Shown piece by piece: positions 9,220-17,523 of a stretch of 50,535 nucleotides of DNA. The notes under the pieces were generated by a model, which saw only the letters and a program-made list of their open reading frames with translations, ran no database searches and had not been told where the DNA came from. The first letter of the stretch is position 1. Every line of letters starts with the position of its first letter. A program made the translations under genes and the position numbers. This DNA is from Polaromonas sp. UBA4122 (lineage in GTDB: Bacteria > Pseudomonadota > Gammaproteobacteria > Burkholderiales > Burkholderiaceae_C): the NCBI GenBank assembly GCA_002381615.1, contig DFWY01000102.1:1-50535 (forward strand), written 5' to 3'.

Positions 9220-9983
9220 AGAGATTCTCCTTGTTTAAGGCCCCGCGCACTGGTCACAGTTGGCCGGCCAGTGCGCCTGCCCGAGAGCACTGTGAGCAGC
9301 GCTTTCCCATCTAAGGTTGGAACTTCTAGCTCTGTTCCCAGTGCTGCCTCCCAGGGTGCCAGCGCGAGGTCGAAATACAGGTCATGGTGATAGGCGCGAA
9401 ATAGTGAATTTGGGTTCAGCGCAATGTACAGATAGATGTCGCCATCGTCCCTACCATGGCGGCCCTTCCCTCCCTTGCCGCGCAGTTTGATCTTCTGGCC
9501 TTCTCTGACACCTGGAAGAATTTTGATTTCCAAGGTGCGCCCATCCTCGTGATCCGCCAGGTTCAGGCTAAGCGTGGTGCCGCGGTGCGCGTCGATGAGA
9601 CTGATGTGAACCGTGTCTTCATAGTCACGGCCATTGGCCGGCACTGTGCCTTGCCGCGCACCACCCGGTCTGCGGCCCAACGCGGCCATTAGGTCTGCCA
9701 AGTCCATATCCTCGAACGCCTCTTGACCCGATTCGTGGTCATTGCGCCATTGGGGGGTGAGACCTCCTCACCGGCCGGCTGGCGTCCCAACTCGTCATAA
9801 TCGGCACGTTTTTCAGAGTGCTTGAGAGTTGCATAGGTCTTAGCCGCCTCCTTGAATCGGACATTGGCATCGGCGGCCTTGGAAACGTCGGGATGGTATT
9901 GGCGCGCAAGTTTTCGACAGGCTCTGCTCAAGGTCAGCATCGCGCGGCACACCTAGAGCGGCGTAGTAGTCCTTGTACTTCAT
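9216..9983 (-). pseudogene. cbpA: Curved DNA-binding protein / DnaJ-like co-chaperone, multiply disrupted
   Basis: The start (MKYKDYYAALGVPRDADLEQ) is a J-domain N-terminus at 9983. Near 9921-9926 about 8 bases are missing relative to the family IKKAYRKLA segment, shifting frame into ACRKLARQYHPDVSK, which keeps the HPD motif. Near 9752-9757 a run of six C needs a seventh to reach the next frame (QEAFEDMDLADLM, then the C-terminal substrate-binding domain). Finally the protein ends just after VPTLDGKALLTVLSG, about 65-70 residues before the usual end, directly at the cbpM start. Three separate lesions make a working CbpA unlikely. It was the first gene of the glycogen operon. Confidence 0.85.
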
Positions 9984-10404
9984 GCCGTTGACCTCGAAAC
10001 TCCGGTCACTACGAAGCAGTTCATGGCGACACGTCCAATGGATTGGGAATGACCGTCCCCTTTGCGGTGACGATCTGCTACTGCTACAAACGAAGAAACC
10101 TGAAGCGAGCGCCTCATTTGCTCAATATATCACCGCATTGGCACAGAGCGTTGATCTAACTCAATGAAAGTACGAGCCTCGATCGCAGAATCGCCGCAGT
10201 GGACGGCGTCAGCCAGCCAAGTCGGAGCTCGATCAATGTGACTACTTGACCATTCACGTCGTAATTAGATCCGAGTCCGTTGCGGATATGAAAAGGCGAT
10301 CTGGAATCACAATGTCGGCAGTAACACTTGAAGATAGCTGTCGCCTCATTCTTGCAGCCATTAGCTGAATATGCCCAACGCCCGCCTGCATCGCGACCAC
10401 TGAA
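9984..10404. other. Gene-free stretch between cbpA and an IS3 remnant
   Basis: About 420 bases with no recognisable coding sequence on either strand. It should contain the promoter of the minus-strand cbpA-glg operon. The only structured signal I see is the FNR-like palindrome at 10151-10164, listed separately. I find no tRNA, no convincing terminator and no intact gene. Given the IS debris on its right side it may include degraded mobile DNA. Confidence 0.5.
10151..10164 (-). promoter_or_regulatory. Possible FNR/ANR-type binding site
   Basis: TTGATCTAACTCAA differs at one position from the FNR/ANR consensus TTGAT-N4-ATCAA. It lies about 170 bases upstream of the cbpA start, so it could act on the cbpA-cbpM-glg operon under low oxygen. 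The distance is rather large for a class II site and there is no supporting -10 that I can defend. A chance match cannot be excluded. Confidence 0.3.
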
Positions 10405-10722
10405 TCACGCTCGGGGTTGAGTGTCACGACAACAATGGACGTCTAGTTCCTCGTGTGTGCGACCAGCGTACCGCGGGTATCGGTCATGGGCCTTGACGTA
10501 TCTCGCATGACCAGCTGCCGGGATCGTGTGGTCCTTTCCAGCATGCCGCTGCGCCGGGCTCACGTAACGGCTACCACCGTGTCGATGGTCAAAGTTGTAC
10601 CAATGCACGAAGCTGTTCGCACAGGCGTGTGACTCAATGAGGATGATGAAGTCCTTGACTGGGAACTCCGGACGGTAGTTGGCCGTGCGAAACAGCGCCT
10701 CGGCATAGGTGTTTTCGCCACT
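10405..10722 (-). pseudogene. IS3-family transposase (OrfB) C-terminal fragment
   Basis: The minus-strand frame contains NTYAEALFRTANYRPEFP, SFVHWYNFDHRHGGSRYVS and PAQRHAG, the end of the integrase-core (rve) domain of IS3-group transposases. The Glu of YAEA is the likely last residue of the DDE triad. Both Asp residues and the whole N-terminal half are absent. Homology begins about 10722, and the 80 bases between there and the IS110 fragment look unrelated. The tail after the HAG motif is also degraded. No terminal inverted repeats are recognisable. This is an immobile relic. Confidence 0.75.
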
Positions 10723-10801
10723 GACTAATGCGACACCCATTAGCCGGCCAGTGTCAAGCGAGCATACAAATTCATGGCGGCGCAAGCCGCCTGTTTTCAA
10801 T

Positions 10802-11521
10802 CTATCCTTCCAATCCGTTCACAGTTGCCAACCGCACCTTCCCTATGCCCGGTGCGCTGGTTAGCAGTGCGTAGTTTGGGCGCTCCTTCATGTCCAAGAG
10901 CAGCCGTTTTTCCAGCAAATCTATCTGCGCAGAAAGAGTCTCGATGACCGCCACGTTGGCTTTCACCGCCAAGCCCACATCATTGGGAAACGGCATCTCA
11001 TCGACCATCTCTGATGTCAACTGTTTGACTTGATTGCTGGTAATGCGTGCTCCATATTGACGAACCGTAATGTTCTCGACCGCCAGGATGTGAGAGGTGC
11101 GACTGCGTACCAGTTGCATGCGCTTTCGCGCCAGATCGCGTACGGCGCGGTGTTCCGGCGCCAGGATGGTTCCTGTTGGCAAAATCCCCAGTCGCAGCAA
11201 ATGGGCAAGGTAGCGGGCATCGGCTTCGTCGCCGCTGTGTTTGAGACCCTCGTATTTCTTGATCGCAGTGGTGTTGGCCAAATGCACTGTGAAGCCCGCC
11301 TCTTTAAGCCCATCAACCAGCCAGTACCAGTTGAATGTGGACTCAACTAAGATTCCTGCCAACTCTTCTTGCCAGGGTTTGATAAGCCCAATGATCTTTG
11401 CAAGATCATTGGATAAACGTTTCTCGACCACAACGTGATCTTCCTCGTCGAGGACCGACACTACACTATTGTTCGAATGAATCCGGTTGCTAGGGATCAA
11501 ATTGAGCCCCAGCAAATGCAC
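10802..11521 (-). pseudogene. IS110-family transposase, C-terminally truncated
   Basis: A DEDD-type RuvC-like transposase domain with VESTFNWYWLVDGLKEAGF, KHSGDEADARYLAHLLRLGILPTG and RAVRDLARKRMQLVRSRT, followed by the first residues of the Transposase_20 domain (LLTSAPGIGK). It stops there, so most of the C-terminal serine domain is missing. The best start is GTG at 11521 (HLLGLNL). The first catalytic Asp of the family, normally in a GLD or GID motif, reads Asn here, and about six unexpected residues follow. Both points suggest a dead enzyme. It sits between an IS3 relic and the tRNA-Val(CAC) terminator. Confidence 0.8.
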
Positions 11522-11544
11522 ATCCCCGCGCGCGAGGGGTGATC

Positions 11545-11573
11545 CTCGGTGGTACCTTTTTGGTACCACCGAG
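11545..11573. repeat. Perfect 12-bp hairpin with five-base loop
   Basis: CTCGGTGGTACC at 11545-11556 and GGTACCACCGAG at 11562-11573 are exact inverted repeats around a TTTTT loop. No T-run follows on either strand, so it is not a standard terminator. It lies 24 bases upstream of the IS110 transposase start. It could be part of the non-coding end of that element or the tip of an old insertion. The adjacent bases 11562-11601 contain imperfect direct repeats built on the same motif. Confidence 0.7.
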
Positions 11574-11608
11574 AAAAGTCTTTTCCGTACTTTTTCCGTA
11601 CCGCCAAG

Positions 11609-11640
11609 AAAAAAGGACTTGCGATTTCCCGTAAGTCCTT
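11609..11640 (-). terminator. Intrinsic terminator after tRNA-Val(CAC)
   Basis: On the minus strand AAGGACTT (11640-11633) pairs with AAGTCCTT (11620-11613) across a 12-base loop, followed by a T run. It begins 18 bases after the tRNA CCA end and fits termination of the dnaQ-tRNA-Val transcript. Confidence 0.8.
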
Positions 11641-11657
11641 GATTTATATTGACATTT

Positions 11658-11732
11658 TGGTGGGCGGTGGAGGCTTCGAACCTCCGACCCCTGCAGTGTG
11701 AATGCAGTGCTCTACCCCTGAGCTAACCGCCC
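11658..11732 (-). tRNA. tRNA-Val (anticodon CAC)
   Basis: A complete 75-base cloverleaf. The acceptor GGGCGGT pairs with ACCGCCC, the D-arm is GCTC/GAGC, and the anticodon stem CTGCA/TGCAG holds the loop TTCACAC with CAC at positions 34-36. The T-arm is GGAGG TTCGAAG CCTCC, and CCA is encoded. It reads GUG codons. It follows dnaQ on the same strand and is followed by a terminator. Two transposase relics lie beyond its 3' end, a common place for insertions to accumulate. Confidence 0.95.
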
Positions 11733-11799
11733 TGTTGGTCAATTTTTAATTATATGCTGTTTCAGGGCGCCACTTCATTCAGAGTCCCAGAGTCCCGGT

Positions 11800-12507
11800 C
11801 TATATTCCTGACATCATGCGCCAAACAGTTTTTCCCTTGCTTACTTTGTCAAGATCGGCCAGCAATTTCTCGTGATCGGCGATTTCCTGGTCATTAGCCG
11901 CCAACAGGGGCAGCTCAAACGTGCTCAGGTTGATCAGCGGTGCACTGTCACCGTCCTGCGCACTACTGCCGACATCCATCATCAGCGAGTTTTGCCCACG
12001 TGTGAGGTTGATGTACACGTCAGCCAGCAACTCGGCATCCAGCAAAGCCCCGTGCAAGGTCCGGCCAGAATTATCGACGTCCAGCCGATCGCACAGGGCG
12101 TTCAGCGAGTTGCGCTTGCCCGGGAACATCTCTTTGGCCATCATCAAACTGTCGGTGACCTTACCCACGCAGTGCCTAATGGGCGCCCTGCCAATGAGCT
12201 CCAGCTCCTTGTCCAGAAAGCTCACATCAAAGGGCGCGTTGTGGATGATGATCTCGGCGCCCTGCAGGTAGTCCAGTAGCTCTACCACCACGGCGGAAAA
12301 TCTGGGTTTGTCTTTCAAAAACTCATTGCTGATGCCGTGAACTTTGAGGGCATCCTCATGGCTGTCGCGCTCGGGGTTCAGGTAGAAGTGCTTGTTATGG
12401 CCCGTGAGCTTTCGGCCAACCAGCTCCACACAGCCGATTTCAATGATGCGGTCGCCGTTTTCAGCGGAGAGACCCGTGGTTTCAGTGTCTAGAAAAATTT
12501 GGCGCAT
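11800..12507 (-). CDS. dnaQ: DNA polymerase III epsilon subunit (3'-5' proofreading exonuclease)
   Basis: DnaQ is the proofreading subunit of the replicative polymerase core. From ATG 12507 (MRQIFLDTETTGL) it is 235 residues, close to the 240 usual for the family. The earlier in-frame start at 12537 would add ten residues before the conserved beginning. The exonuclease motifs are DTETTG (Exo I), HNAPFDVSFLD (Exo II) and HGALLDAELLADVY (Exo III with His and Asp). The C-terminal part, which binds the alpha subunit, is present. It lies just upstream of tRNA-Val(CAC), probably in one transcript. Confidence 0.95.
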   Translation of the reverse strand: MRQIFLDTETTGLSAENGDRIIEIGCVELVGRKLTGHNKHFYLNPERDSHEDALKVHGISNEFLKDKPRFSAVVVELLDYLQGAEIIIHNAPFDVSFLDKELELIGRAPIRHCVGKVTDSLMMAKEMFPGKRNSLNALCDRLDVDNSGRTLHGALLDAELLADVYINLTRGQNSLMMDVGSSAQDGDSAPLINLSTFELPLLAANDQEIADHEKLLADLDKVSKGKTVWRMMSGI

Positions 12508-12682
12508 GGTCCAACTATAGCGCGGCACTTCACCCAACTGGCGAGCGAGTCAGGATAACGCTACGGTCAACTCATCCAGATCTCCAAAAAGGTGCGCATT
12601 CTGAAGACCCAGCCGATTTTGCGAATTTACACCATCTTGCCCAAGTCATAGCATCACGAAGTTAGACATTGAGAACAAGAAC

Positions 12683-12711
12683 GGTTATCATTTAGAATTA
12701 GAGTGCTAATT
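12683..12711 (+). promoter_or_regulatory. AT-rich region with possible Fur-like site upstream of ftr1
   Basis: GGTTATCATTT at 12683-12693 resembles half of a Fur box, and AATTAG-AGTG-CTAATT (12696-12711) is an exact inverted repeat. Both lie within 80 bases of the iron-permease start, where a Fur operator would be expected. The match to the Fur consensus is only partial, so this rests partly on context. Confidence 0.3.
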
Positions 12712-12759
12712 ATCGAATACCAGCTACCGCAAAACCACCATCACATTCAAAGGTAAACC

Positions 12760-13530
12760 ATGTTCGAAACACTGCTCGTAACTTTCCGCGAAGGCTTGGA
12801 GGCTTTCCTCATGGTGGCCGTCGCCACTCTGTACCTGCGCAAAACTGGGCGCGAAGCGCTAATCGCTGCAGTACGCAGTGGTTTGGGCGTCTCTGTTGCC
12901 GGTTCAGTTTTGCTGGGTGTTTTATTGGCACAGATTGGTTCTATGTCGCCTTTGTGGGAAGGTATTCTTGCATTGATCGCAGCGGCCACCGTGGTGTGGT
13001 GCGTGGGACACATGCGCAAGATGGGTAAGCACATGGGTGCCGAGATTTCGGGGGGCTTGGGCAAGGCATCTCTGCTAGACGGCACCAAAGCGTGGTGGGC
13101 CGTATTTGGCTTTATCTGCTTCATGGTGGGCCGTGAAGGAATAGAAACAGCCGCTATGTTGGCAGCACTCGCCGGTAACTCAGAGTTGCGCCATATGACG
13201 ATGGGAGGCGTGACCGGCGTCGCACTTGCAGGCGCGGTGGCTTGGGCATGGGTCAGGTTTGGACGCACGGTGGATCTGTCGCGCTTTTTCAGCGTCACGG
13301 CCGTTTTCATGCTCGCCTTTGCTGTTCTGCTGGTCTTCAGGGCCTTTTTTGAGTTCACCGAAATCGCCTTGATACCGGGCATAGACAATACATTTTGGCA
13401 CGATGCAGCCACGCCATTTGCGGAGGGGATTTACGCTCAGTGGGCTTCTGTGCTGCTGGTGCTGGCCCCCACCGTGTGGCTGCTTGCGGCGCACTTGATG
13501 GACCGGAATACCAAATTACAGGCCATCTAA
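12760..13530 (+). CDS. FTR1-type high-affinity iron permease
   Basis: A 256-residue integral membrane protein of the FTR1/EfeU/FtrC family, which moves iron across the inner membrane. REGLE lies at residues 10-14 and a second REGIE at about 125-129. These REXXE motifs in membrane helices bind iron. About seven hydrophobic segments are visible. The usual partners (periplasmic cupredoxin and P19-type proteins, ferredoxin, or EfeO/EfeB) are not adjacent, so this gene stands alone. It starts from an ATG shortly after an AAAGG site. Iron uptake fits the nearby ISC operon, though the two are divergent and separated by repeat-bearing DNA. Confidence 0.85.
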   Translation: MFETLLVTFREGLEAFLMVAVATLYLRKTGREALIAAVRSGLGVSVAGSVLLGVLLAQIGSMSPLWEGILALIAAATVVWCVGHMRKMGKHMGAEISGGLGKASLLDGTKAWWAVFGFICFMVGREGIETAAMLAALAGNSELRHMTMGGVTGVALAGAVAWAWVRFGRTVDLSRFFSVTAVFMLAFAVLLVFRAFFEFTEIALIPGIDNTFWHDAATPFAEGIYAQWASVLLVLAPTVWLLAAHLMDRNTKLQAI

Positions 13531-13591
13531 GCCAAGCGGCCTGCCTCTGCGTAAGCCCTGTCCGCAGGGACACCCATTTTGTAGCACTAAA

Positions 13592-13648
13592 GCGCTGTCA
13601 GATTCCAATGGGAAAAGCGTCTCTAGCTACATTTTCAATAGCAAAATA
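13592..13648 (+). repeat. Dispersed repeat copy 1 (degenerate)
   Basis: Compared with the copy at 23187-23250, this stretch keeps the order CCAAT-G, AGCGT, TAGCTAC, a T-rich run and CAATAGCA, with several substitutions. It lies between ftr1 and the end of fdx, in non-coding DNA. It is the least similar of the four longer copies listed. Confidence 0.5.
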
Positions 13649-13774
13649 CTGACGCTCGCCGTGCGGTGGTAATGCTGTATTCCATGCTTAAGCTTGTATC
13701 CTCTGCAAAGACACCACTGCCCTGGCTCCTTCCGATTTCCGGCATTGAGAGCAGAACAATAGTAGCAACTCGCG

Positions 13775-14113
13775 TCAGTGGTTTTCCTTGGCGTGGTTGA
13801 TCGAGTATTTGGGTATCTCAACCGTCACGTCGGTTTGCGCCAGAAAGGCCTGACAGCTCAGGCGGGAGTTGGGCTCCAGGCCCCAGGCGCGGTCCAGCAG
13901 GTCTTCTTCGCTTTCATCGAGCGCGTTCAGCGAGTTGAAACCTTCCCGCACGATCACATGGCAGGTCGTGCAGGCGCAGCTCATGTCGCAGGCGTGCTCA
14001 ATGTTGATCTTGTGGTCGAGCAAGGCCTCACAGATGGACGTGCCAGCAGGCGCCGTGATTTCAGCGCCTTGGGGGCAGTATTCTGGATGGGGCAGTATTT
14101 TGATGATGGGCAT
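13775..14113 (-). CDS. fdx: ISC-type [2Fe-2S] ferredoxin
   Basis: A 112-residue adrenodoxin-like ferredoxin that supplies electrons during Fe-S assembly on IscU. Cluster ligands are visible as C42, C48 and C51 (in HACDMSCACTTC) and the Cys of SRLSCQ. It also has the extra Cys at 46 common to this group. It is the last gene of the isc operon, 41 bases after hscA. The length matches family members of 111-113 residues. Confidence 0.95.
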   Translation of the reverse strand: MPIIKILPHPEYCPQGAEITAPAGTSICEALLDHKINIEHACDMSCACTTCHVIVREGFNSLNALDESEEDLLDRAWGLEPNSRLSCQAFLAQTDVTVEIPKYSINHAKENH

Positions 14114-14154
14114 GGTGTCAATCTGACTTTGTTGGGGCCTGGTGAGGACTTTGT

Positions 14155-16017
14155 TCAGACCGCCTCGATGTTTTTTCCGGCCAGTGCTTTCTGGATGCCG
14201 CGGTTCATGCGTTGCGCGGCGAAAGCCTCGGTGCCTTTGGCAAGCAGCCGGGTGGCCGCTTCAACGGTCGCCGCATCGCCATGCGCACGCGCATCGGTGA
14301 CGCCGACCATCAGCTTGTCAATCTGCGCCCGTTCGTTAGGGCTTAACAGGTCTGCATCAGTCGCCAATGCGCTCTGCGTTGCCAAAATCATGCGGTCTGC
14401 ATCCACCTGAGCTTCGGCCAGTGCGCGCGCCTTCATGTCTTGCTGGGCTGTGGAAAAGCTGTCTTGCAGCATGCGGGCAATCTCATCGTCCGACAGGCCG
14501 TAAGAAGGCTTCACGTCGATACGCGCTTCGACCCCGCTGCCCTGCTCCTTGGCATTGACGCTGAGCAGACCATCGGCATCCACGGTAAAGGTTACACGGA
14601 TGCGCGCAGCACCCGCGGCCATTGGAGGGATGCCGCGCAACTCGAAGCGGGCAAGGCTTCGGCAATCGGCTACAAGATCCCGCTCGCCCTGCACCACATG
14701 CAGGGCCAACGCAGTCTGGCCGTCCTGGTAGGTGGTGAAGTCCTGCGCCATGGCCGTCGGTATGGTCTGGTTGCGCGGCACGATGCGTTCAACCAGCCCC
14801 CCCATGGTCTCAATGCCCAGCGAGAGCGGAATCACGTCGAGCAGCAGCAAATCTGCACCGGTGTTATTGCCCACCAGTTGGTTCGCAGAAATGGCCGCGC
14901 CCAATGCAACCACCTCGTCAGGATTCAGATTGGTCAAAGGCTCACATCCGAAAAAGCTGGTGACCGCTTTACGCACCTGCGGCATGCGTGTGGAGCCGCC
15001 CACCAGCACGACCCCATCAATGGCGTCTTTGGCCAGCTTGGCGTCGCGCAAAGCCTTGCGCACAGCCAACAGGGTACGCTGGGTGAGATGGGCGGTCGCG
15101 GCCTCAAAATCCGCCGCTTTCATCTCAAAATTGACCGACGCCTTGGCCAGTCGTACAGAAAACGGTACAGAATCTGCAACCGAAAGCGCTTCTTTGCAGG
15201 CACGCGCCGCCTGTTGCAGGGCCGCCTTGTCCGAGGGTGTCAGGGTATCTGTCGACAGACCAGCTTTGGCCAGCACCCACTCCACCAGCGCACGGTCATA
15301 GTCGTCACCACCGAGCGCGGAATCACCACCGGTAGAGACAACTTCAAACACGCCTTGTGTCAGGCGCAGGATGGAAATATCAAAAGTACCCCCGCCCAGA
15401 TCGTAGACGGCATAAACGCCTTCGCTGGCATTGTCCAAGCCGTAGGCGATGGCAGCTGCGGTAGGCTCATTGATGAGACGCAGCACATTCAGGCCGGCCA
15501 GTCGTGCTGCATCTTTCGTCGCCTGGCGCTGGGCGTCGTCGAAATACGCGGGCACCGTGATCACGGCGCCGTAAATATCATCATTGAAGCTATCTTCGGC
15601 CCGATAGCGCAGCGTGGCCAGAATTTCAGCGCTGATCTCGACCGGACTTTTTTCGCCGGCGATGGTCTGCAGCGTAACCATGCCGGGCTTGCCATTGAGC
15701 TGGTAGGGCAACTGCGCGTGATTGCCAATGTCGTGAATGCCCCGTCCCATCAGGCGCTTGACTGATGAGATGGTATTGCGCGGGTCTTCTACCTGGGCCG
15801 CCAGCGCTTCGAAGCCTATCTGGCGCCGTTCAGCGTCCAGGTAGCGCACCACGCTTGGCAATATCACGCGCCCCTGCTCGTCAGGCAGGCATTCGGACAC
15901 GCCATTGCGCACACTGGCCACCAGTGAATGCGTCGTGCCCAGATCAATGCCGACTGCGATGCGTCGCTGGTGCGGGTCTGGTGTCTGACCGGGTTCAGAA
16001 ATTTGCAGAAGTGCCAT
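14155..16017 (-). CDS. hscA: Fe-S assembly Hsp70 chaperone
   Basis: HscA is the specialised Hsp70 that releases clusters from IscU, stimulated by HscB. The 620-residue protein has the phosphate loop [10 protein letters not shown] near residue 24, [42 protein letters not shown] and LVGGSTRMP in the ATPase domain. A substrate domain with [11 protein letters not shown] and a helical lid follow. It is flanked by hscB upstream and fdx downstream, so it is HscA and not DnaK. The frame is intact. Confidence 0.95.
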   Translation of the reverse strand: MALLQISEPGQTPDPHQRRIAVGIDLGTTHSLVASVRNGVSECLPDEQGRVILPSVVRYLDAERRQIGFEALAAQVEDPRNTISSVKRLMGRGIHDIGNHAQLPYQLNGKPGMVTLQTIAGEKSPVEISAEILATLRYRAEDSFNDDIYGAVITVPAYFDDAQRQATKDAARLAGLNVLRLINEPTAAAIAYGLDNASEGVYAVYDLGGGTFDISILRLTQGVFEVVSTGGDSALGGDDYDRALVEWVLAKAGLSTDTLTPSDKAALQQAARACKEALSVADSVPFSVRLAKASVNFEMKAADFEAATAHLTQRTLLAVRKALRDAKLAKDAIDGVVLVGGSTRMPQVRKAVTSFFGCEPLTNLNPDEVVALGAAISANQLVGNNTGADLLLLDVIPLSLGIETMGGLVERIVPRNQTIPTAMAQDFTTYQDGQTALALHVVQGERDLVADCRSLARFELRGIPPMAAGAARIRVTFTVDADGLLSVNAKEQGSGVEARIDVKPSYGLSDDEIARMLQDSFSTAQQDMKARALAEAQVDADRMILATQSALATDADLLSPNERAQIDKLMVGVTDARAHGDAATVEAATRLLAKGTEAFAAQRMNRGIQKALAGKNIEAV

Positions 16018-16049
16018 ATCGCTTTTTTTATCGTATTTCTAGTAATGCT

Positions 16050-16571
16050 TTATTGTCCCAGCTGGTCGATGCGGGCATCCACCTCACTGGCAAAACGCTC
16101 AATAAACATAAGGCTTCTGACCTGCTGGGCCGCCGCCGCAAAGTCTCTGCCCATGTCGAGCATATGCTCTATTTTTGATAGCAGCTCGTGCCCTACAGTA
16201 TTGGACTGCAAGGCTATTTCTTCCATATCCTGAACGGTTTTTGCCTCGTCCAGTGCTTCGCGCCACTGCATTTGCTGCATCAGGAAATCGGTCGGCATAG
16301 CCGTGTTGTTTTCAGCATGGATGGGCGCGCCGTGCAGCTCGCATAAATAGCTGGCCCGCTTCATGGGGTCTTTGAGCCGCTGGTAGGCCTCATTGATGCG
16401 CACCGACCATTGCATGGCGATACGCTGGGCGGCTGCACCCTGGGCCGCAAACTTGTCGGGGTGCACTTCACGTTGCAACTCTTTCCAGCGTGCGTCAAGC
16501 ACAGCGCGGTCCTGTGCAAACTTCATCGGCACGTCAAAGAGTTCGAAGTCGTTGGATTGGAGTGATGCCAC
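16050..16571 (-). CDS. hscB: Fe-S assembly J-domain co-chaperone
   Basis: HscB recruits IscU to HscA and stimulates its ATPase. The 173 residues comprise an N-terminal J-domain (FELFDVPMKFA, then the HPDKF motif, then NEAYQRLKDPMKRASYLCELHG) and a C-terminal helical IscU-binding domain. The start is GTG at 16571. The start codon and the N-terminal matches agree with family members of 170-175 residues. A short A/T-rich palindromic tract at 16166-16185 falls inside the coding sequence and matches the dispersed-repeat core. Confidence 0.92.
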   Translation of the reverse strand: MASLQSNDFELFDVPMKFAQDRAVLDARWKELQREVHPDKFAAQGAAAQRIAMQWSVRINEAYQRLKDPMKRASYLCELHGAPIHAENNTAMPTDFLMQQMQWREALDEAKTVQDMEEIALQSNTVGHELLSKIEHMLDMGRDFAAAAQQVRSLMFIERFASEVDARIDQLGQ

Positions 16572-16709
16572 TTATGGAAACGGGTTTCGTGATGGAAAGC
16601 GTAGCGAGCAGTCGTCAGCCACGCGCACCGAGCGCAGAAACCGGAACCTACTCAGGTACGTGAGGAATTCGAGCACCAGGCAACGACGTATGACGGCTGC
16701 GCAGTCGCT

Positions 16710-17033
16710 TTACACACGAAAAGACTCGCCGCACCCACAGCGATCACGCTCATTGGGATTGATGAACTTGAAGCCTTCGTTCAAACCGTCGCGTACAAAG
16801 TCGAGTTTCGTGCCGTCAATGTAGGCCATGCTTTTAGGGTCTACCAGCACCTTGACACCATTGTCTTCGAACACCACGTCTTCGGGTGCAATCTCGTCGG
16901 CATATTCAAGCTTGTAAGCAAGGCCCGAGCACCCAGTGGTCTTGACGCCCAAACGCACGCCCACACCCTTGCCGCGCTTGGTGATGTAGCGGGTCACATG
17001 GCGGGCAGCGGCATCGGTGAGCGTAACGGACAT
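16710..17033 (-). CDS. iscA: Iron-sulfur cluster assembly A-type protein
   Basis: A 107-residue A-type carrier that delivers Fe-S clusters to apo-proteins. It keeps all three conserved cysteines: one in [10 protein letters not shown] (about residue 35) and two in the C-terminal CGCGESF. It lies between iscU and hscB. The 138 bases between its stop and hscB contain no gene that I recognise. Confidence 0.95.
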   Translation of the reverse strand: MSVTLTDAAARHVTRYITKRGKGVGVRLGVKTTGCSGLAYKLEYADEIAPEDVVFEDNGVKVLVDPKSMAYIDGTKLDFVRDGLNEGFKFINPNERDRCGCGESFRV

Positions 17034-17070
17034 TTAAATCACTCGAAAACTAAACAATCAAACAAGTCAA

Positions 17071-17457
17071 TCAGTGCGTGTGCTTTTGCTTATAGTCGTT
17101 CACGGCGGCCTTGATGGCATCTTCCGCCAAAATGGAGCAGTGAATTTTGACAGGCGGCAGCGCCAGCTCTTCAGCAATGTCGCTATTTTTAATACTGGCC
17201 GCTTCGTCCAGGGTTTTACCCTTGACCCACTCGGTCACGAGCGAGCTGGAAGCAATCGCCGAGCCGCAGCCGTAGGTTTTAAAGCGCGCGTCTTCAATAA
17301 TGCCTGTGCTCGGGTTGACCTTGATCTGCAGCTTCATCACGTCGCCGCAAGCCGGCGCACCGACCATGCCGGTGCCTACCGTTTCGTCGCCCTTTTCAAA
17401 AGAGCCTACGTTACGGGGATTTTCATAGTGGTCTACCACTTTTTCGCTGTATGCCAT
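17071..17457 (-). CDS. iscU: Iron-sulfur cluster scaffold protein
   Basis: IscU is the scaffold on which [2Fe-2S] clusters are built with sulfur from IscS. The 128-residue protein has the three ligand cysteines (GAPACGD, YGCGSA and KIHCS), an Asp after the first, and the LPPVK motif that HscA binds. An AGGAG site precedes the ATG. It is intact and in the standard operon position. Confidence 0.97.
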   Translation of the reverse strand: MAYSEKVVDHYENPRNVGSFEKGDETVGTGMVGAPACGDVMKLQIKVNPSTGIIEDARFKTYGCGSAIASSSLVTEWVKGKTLDEAASIKNSDIAEELALPPVKIHCSILAEDAIKAAVNDYKQKHTH

Positions 17458-17523
17458 GATTTACTCCTGAGTTCCGATTTCCAGGCAAATGACTCATAGC
17501 AAGCCACCTGGACGCCTGTTTGT

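Noticed and set aside
11545..11573. Reading the perfect hairpin as a terminator.
   Set aside because: There is no T-run after the stem on either strand; the tRNA terminator is the separate stem at 11609-11640.
13555..13570. CCCTG-TCCG-CAGGG stem after ftr1 as a terminator.
   Set aside because: The stem is short and is not followed by a T-run.
14440..15765. A 441-codon plus-strand frame opposite hscA.
   Set aside because: It lies fully within the well-supported hscA gene and its sequence has no sensible protein features.
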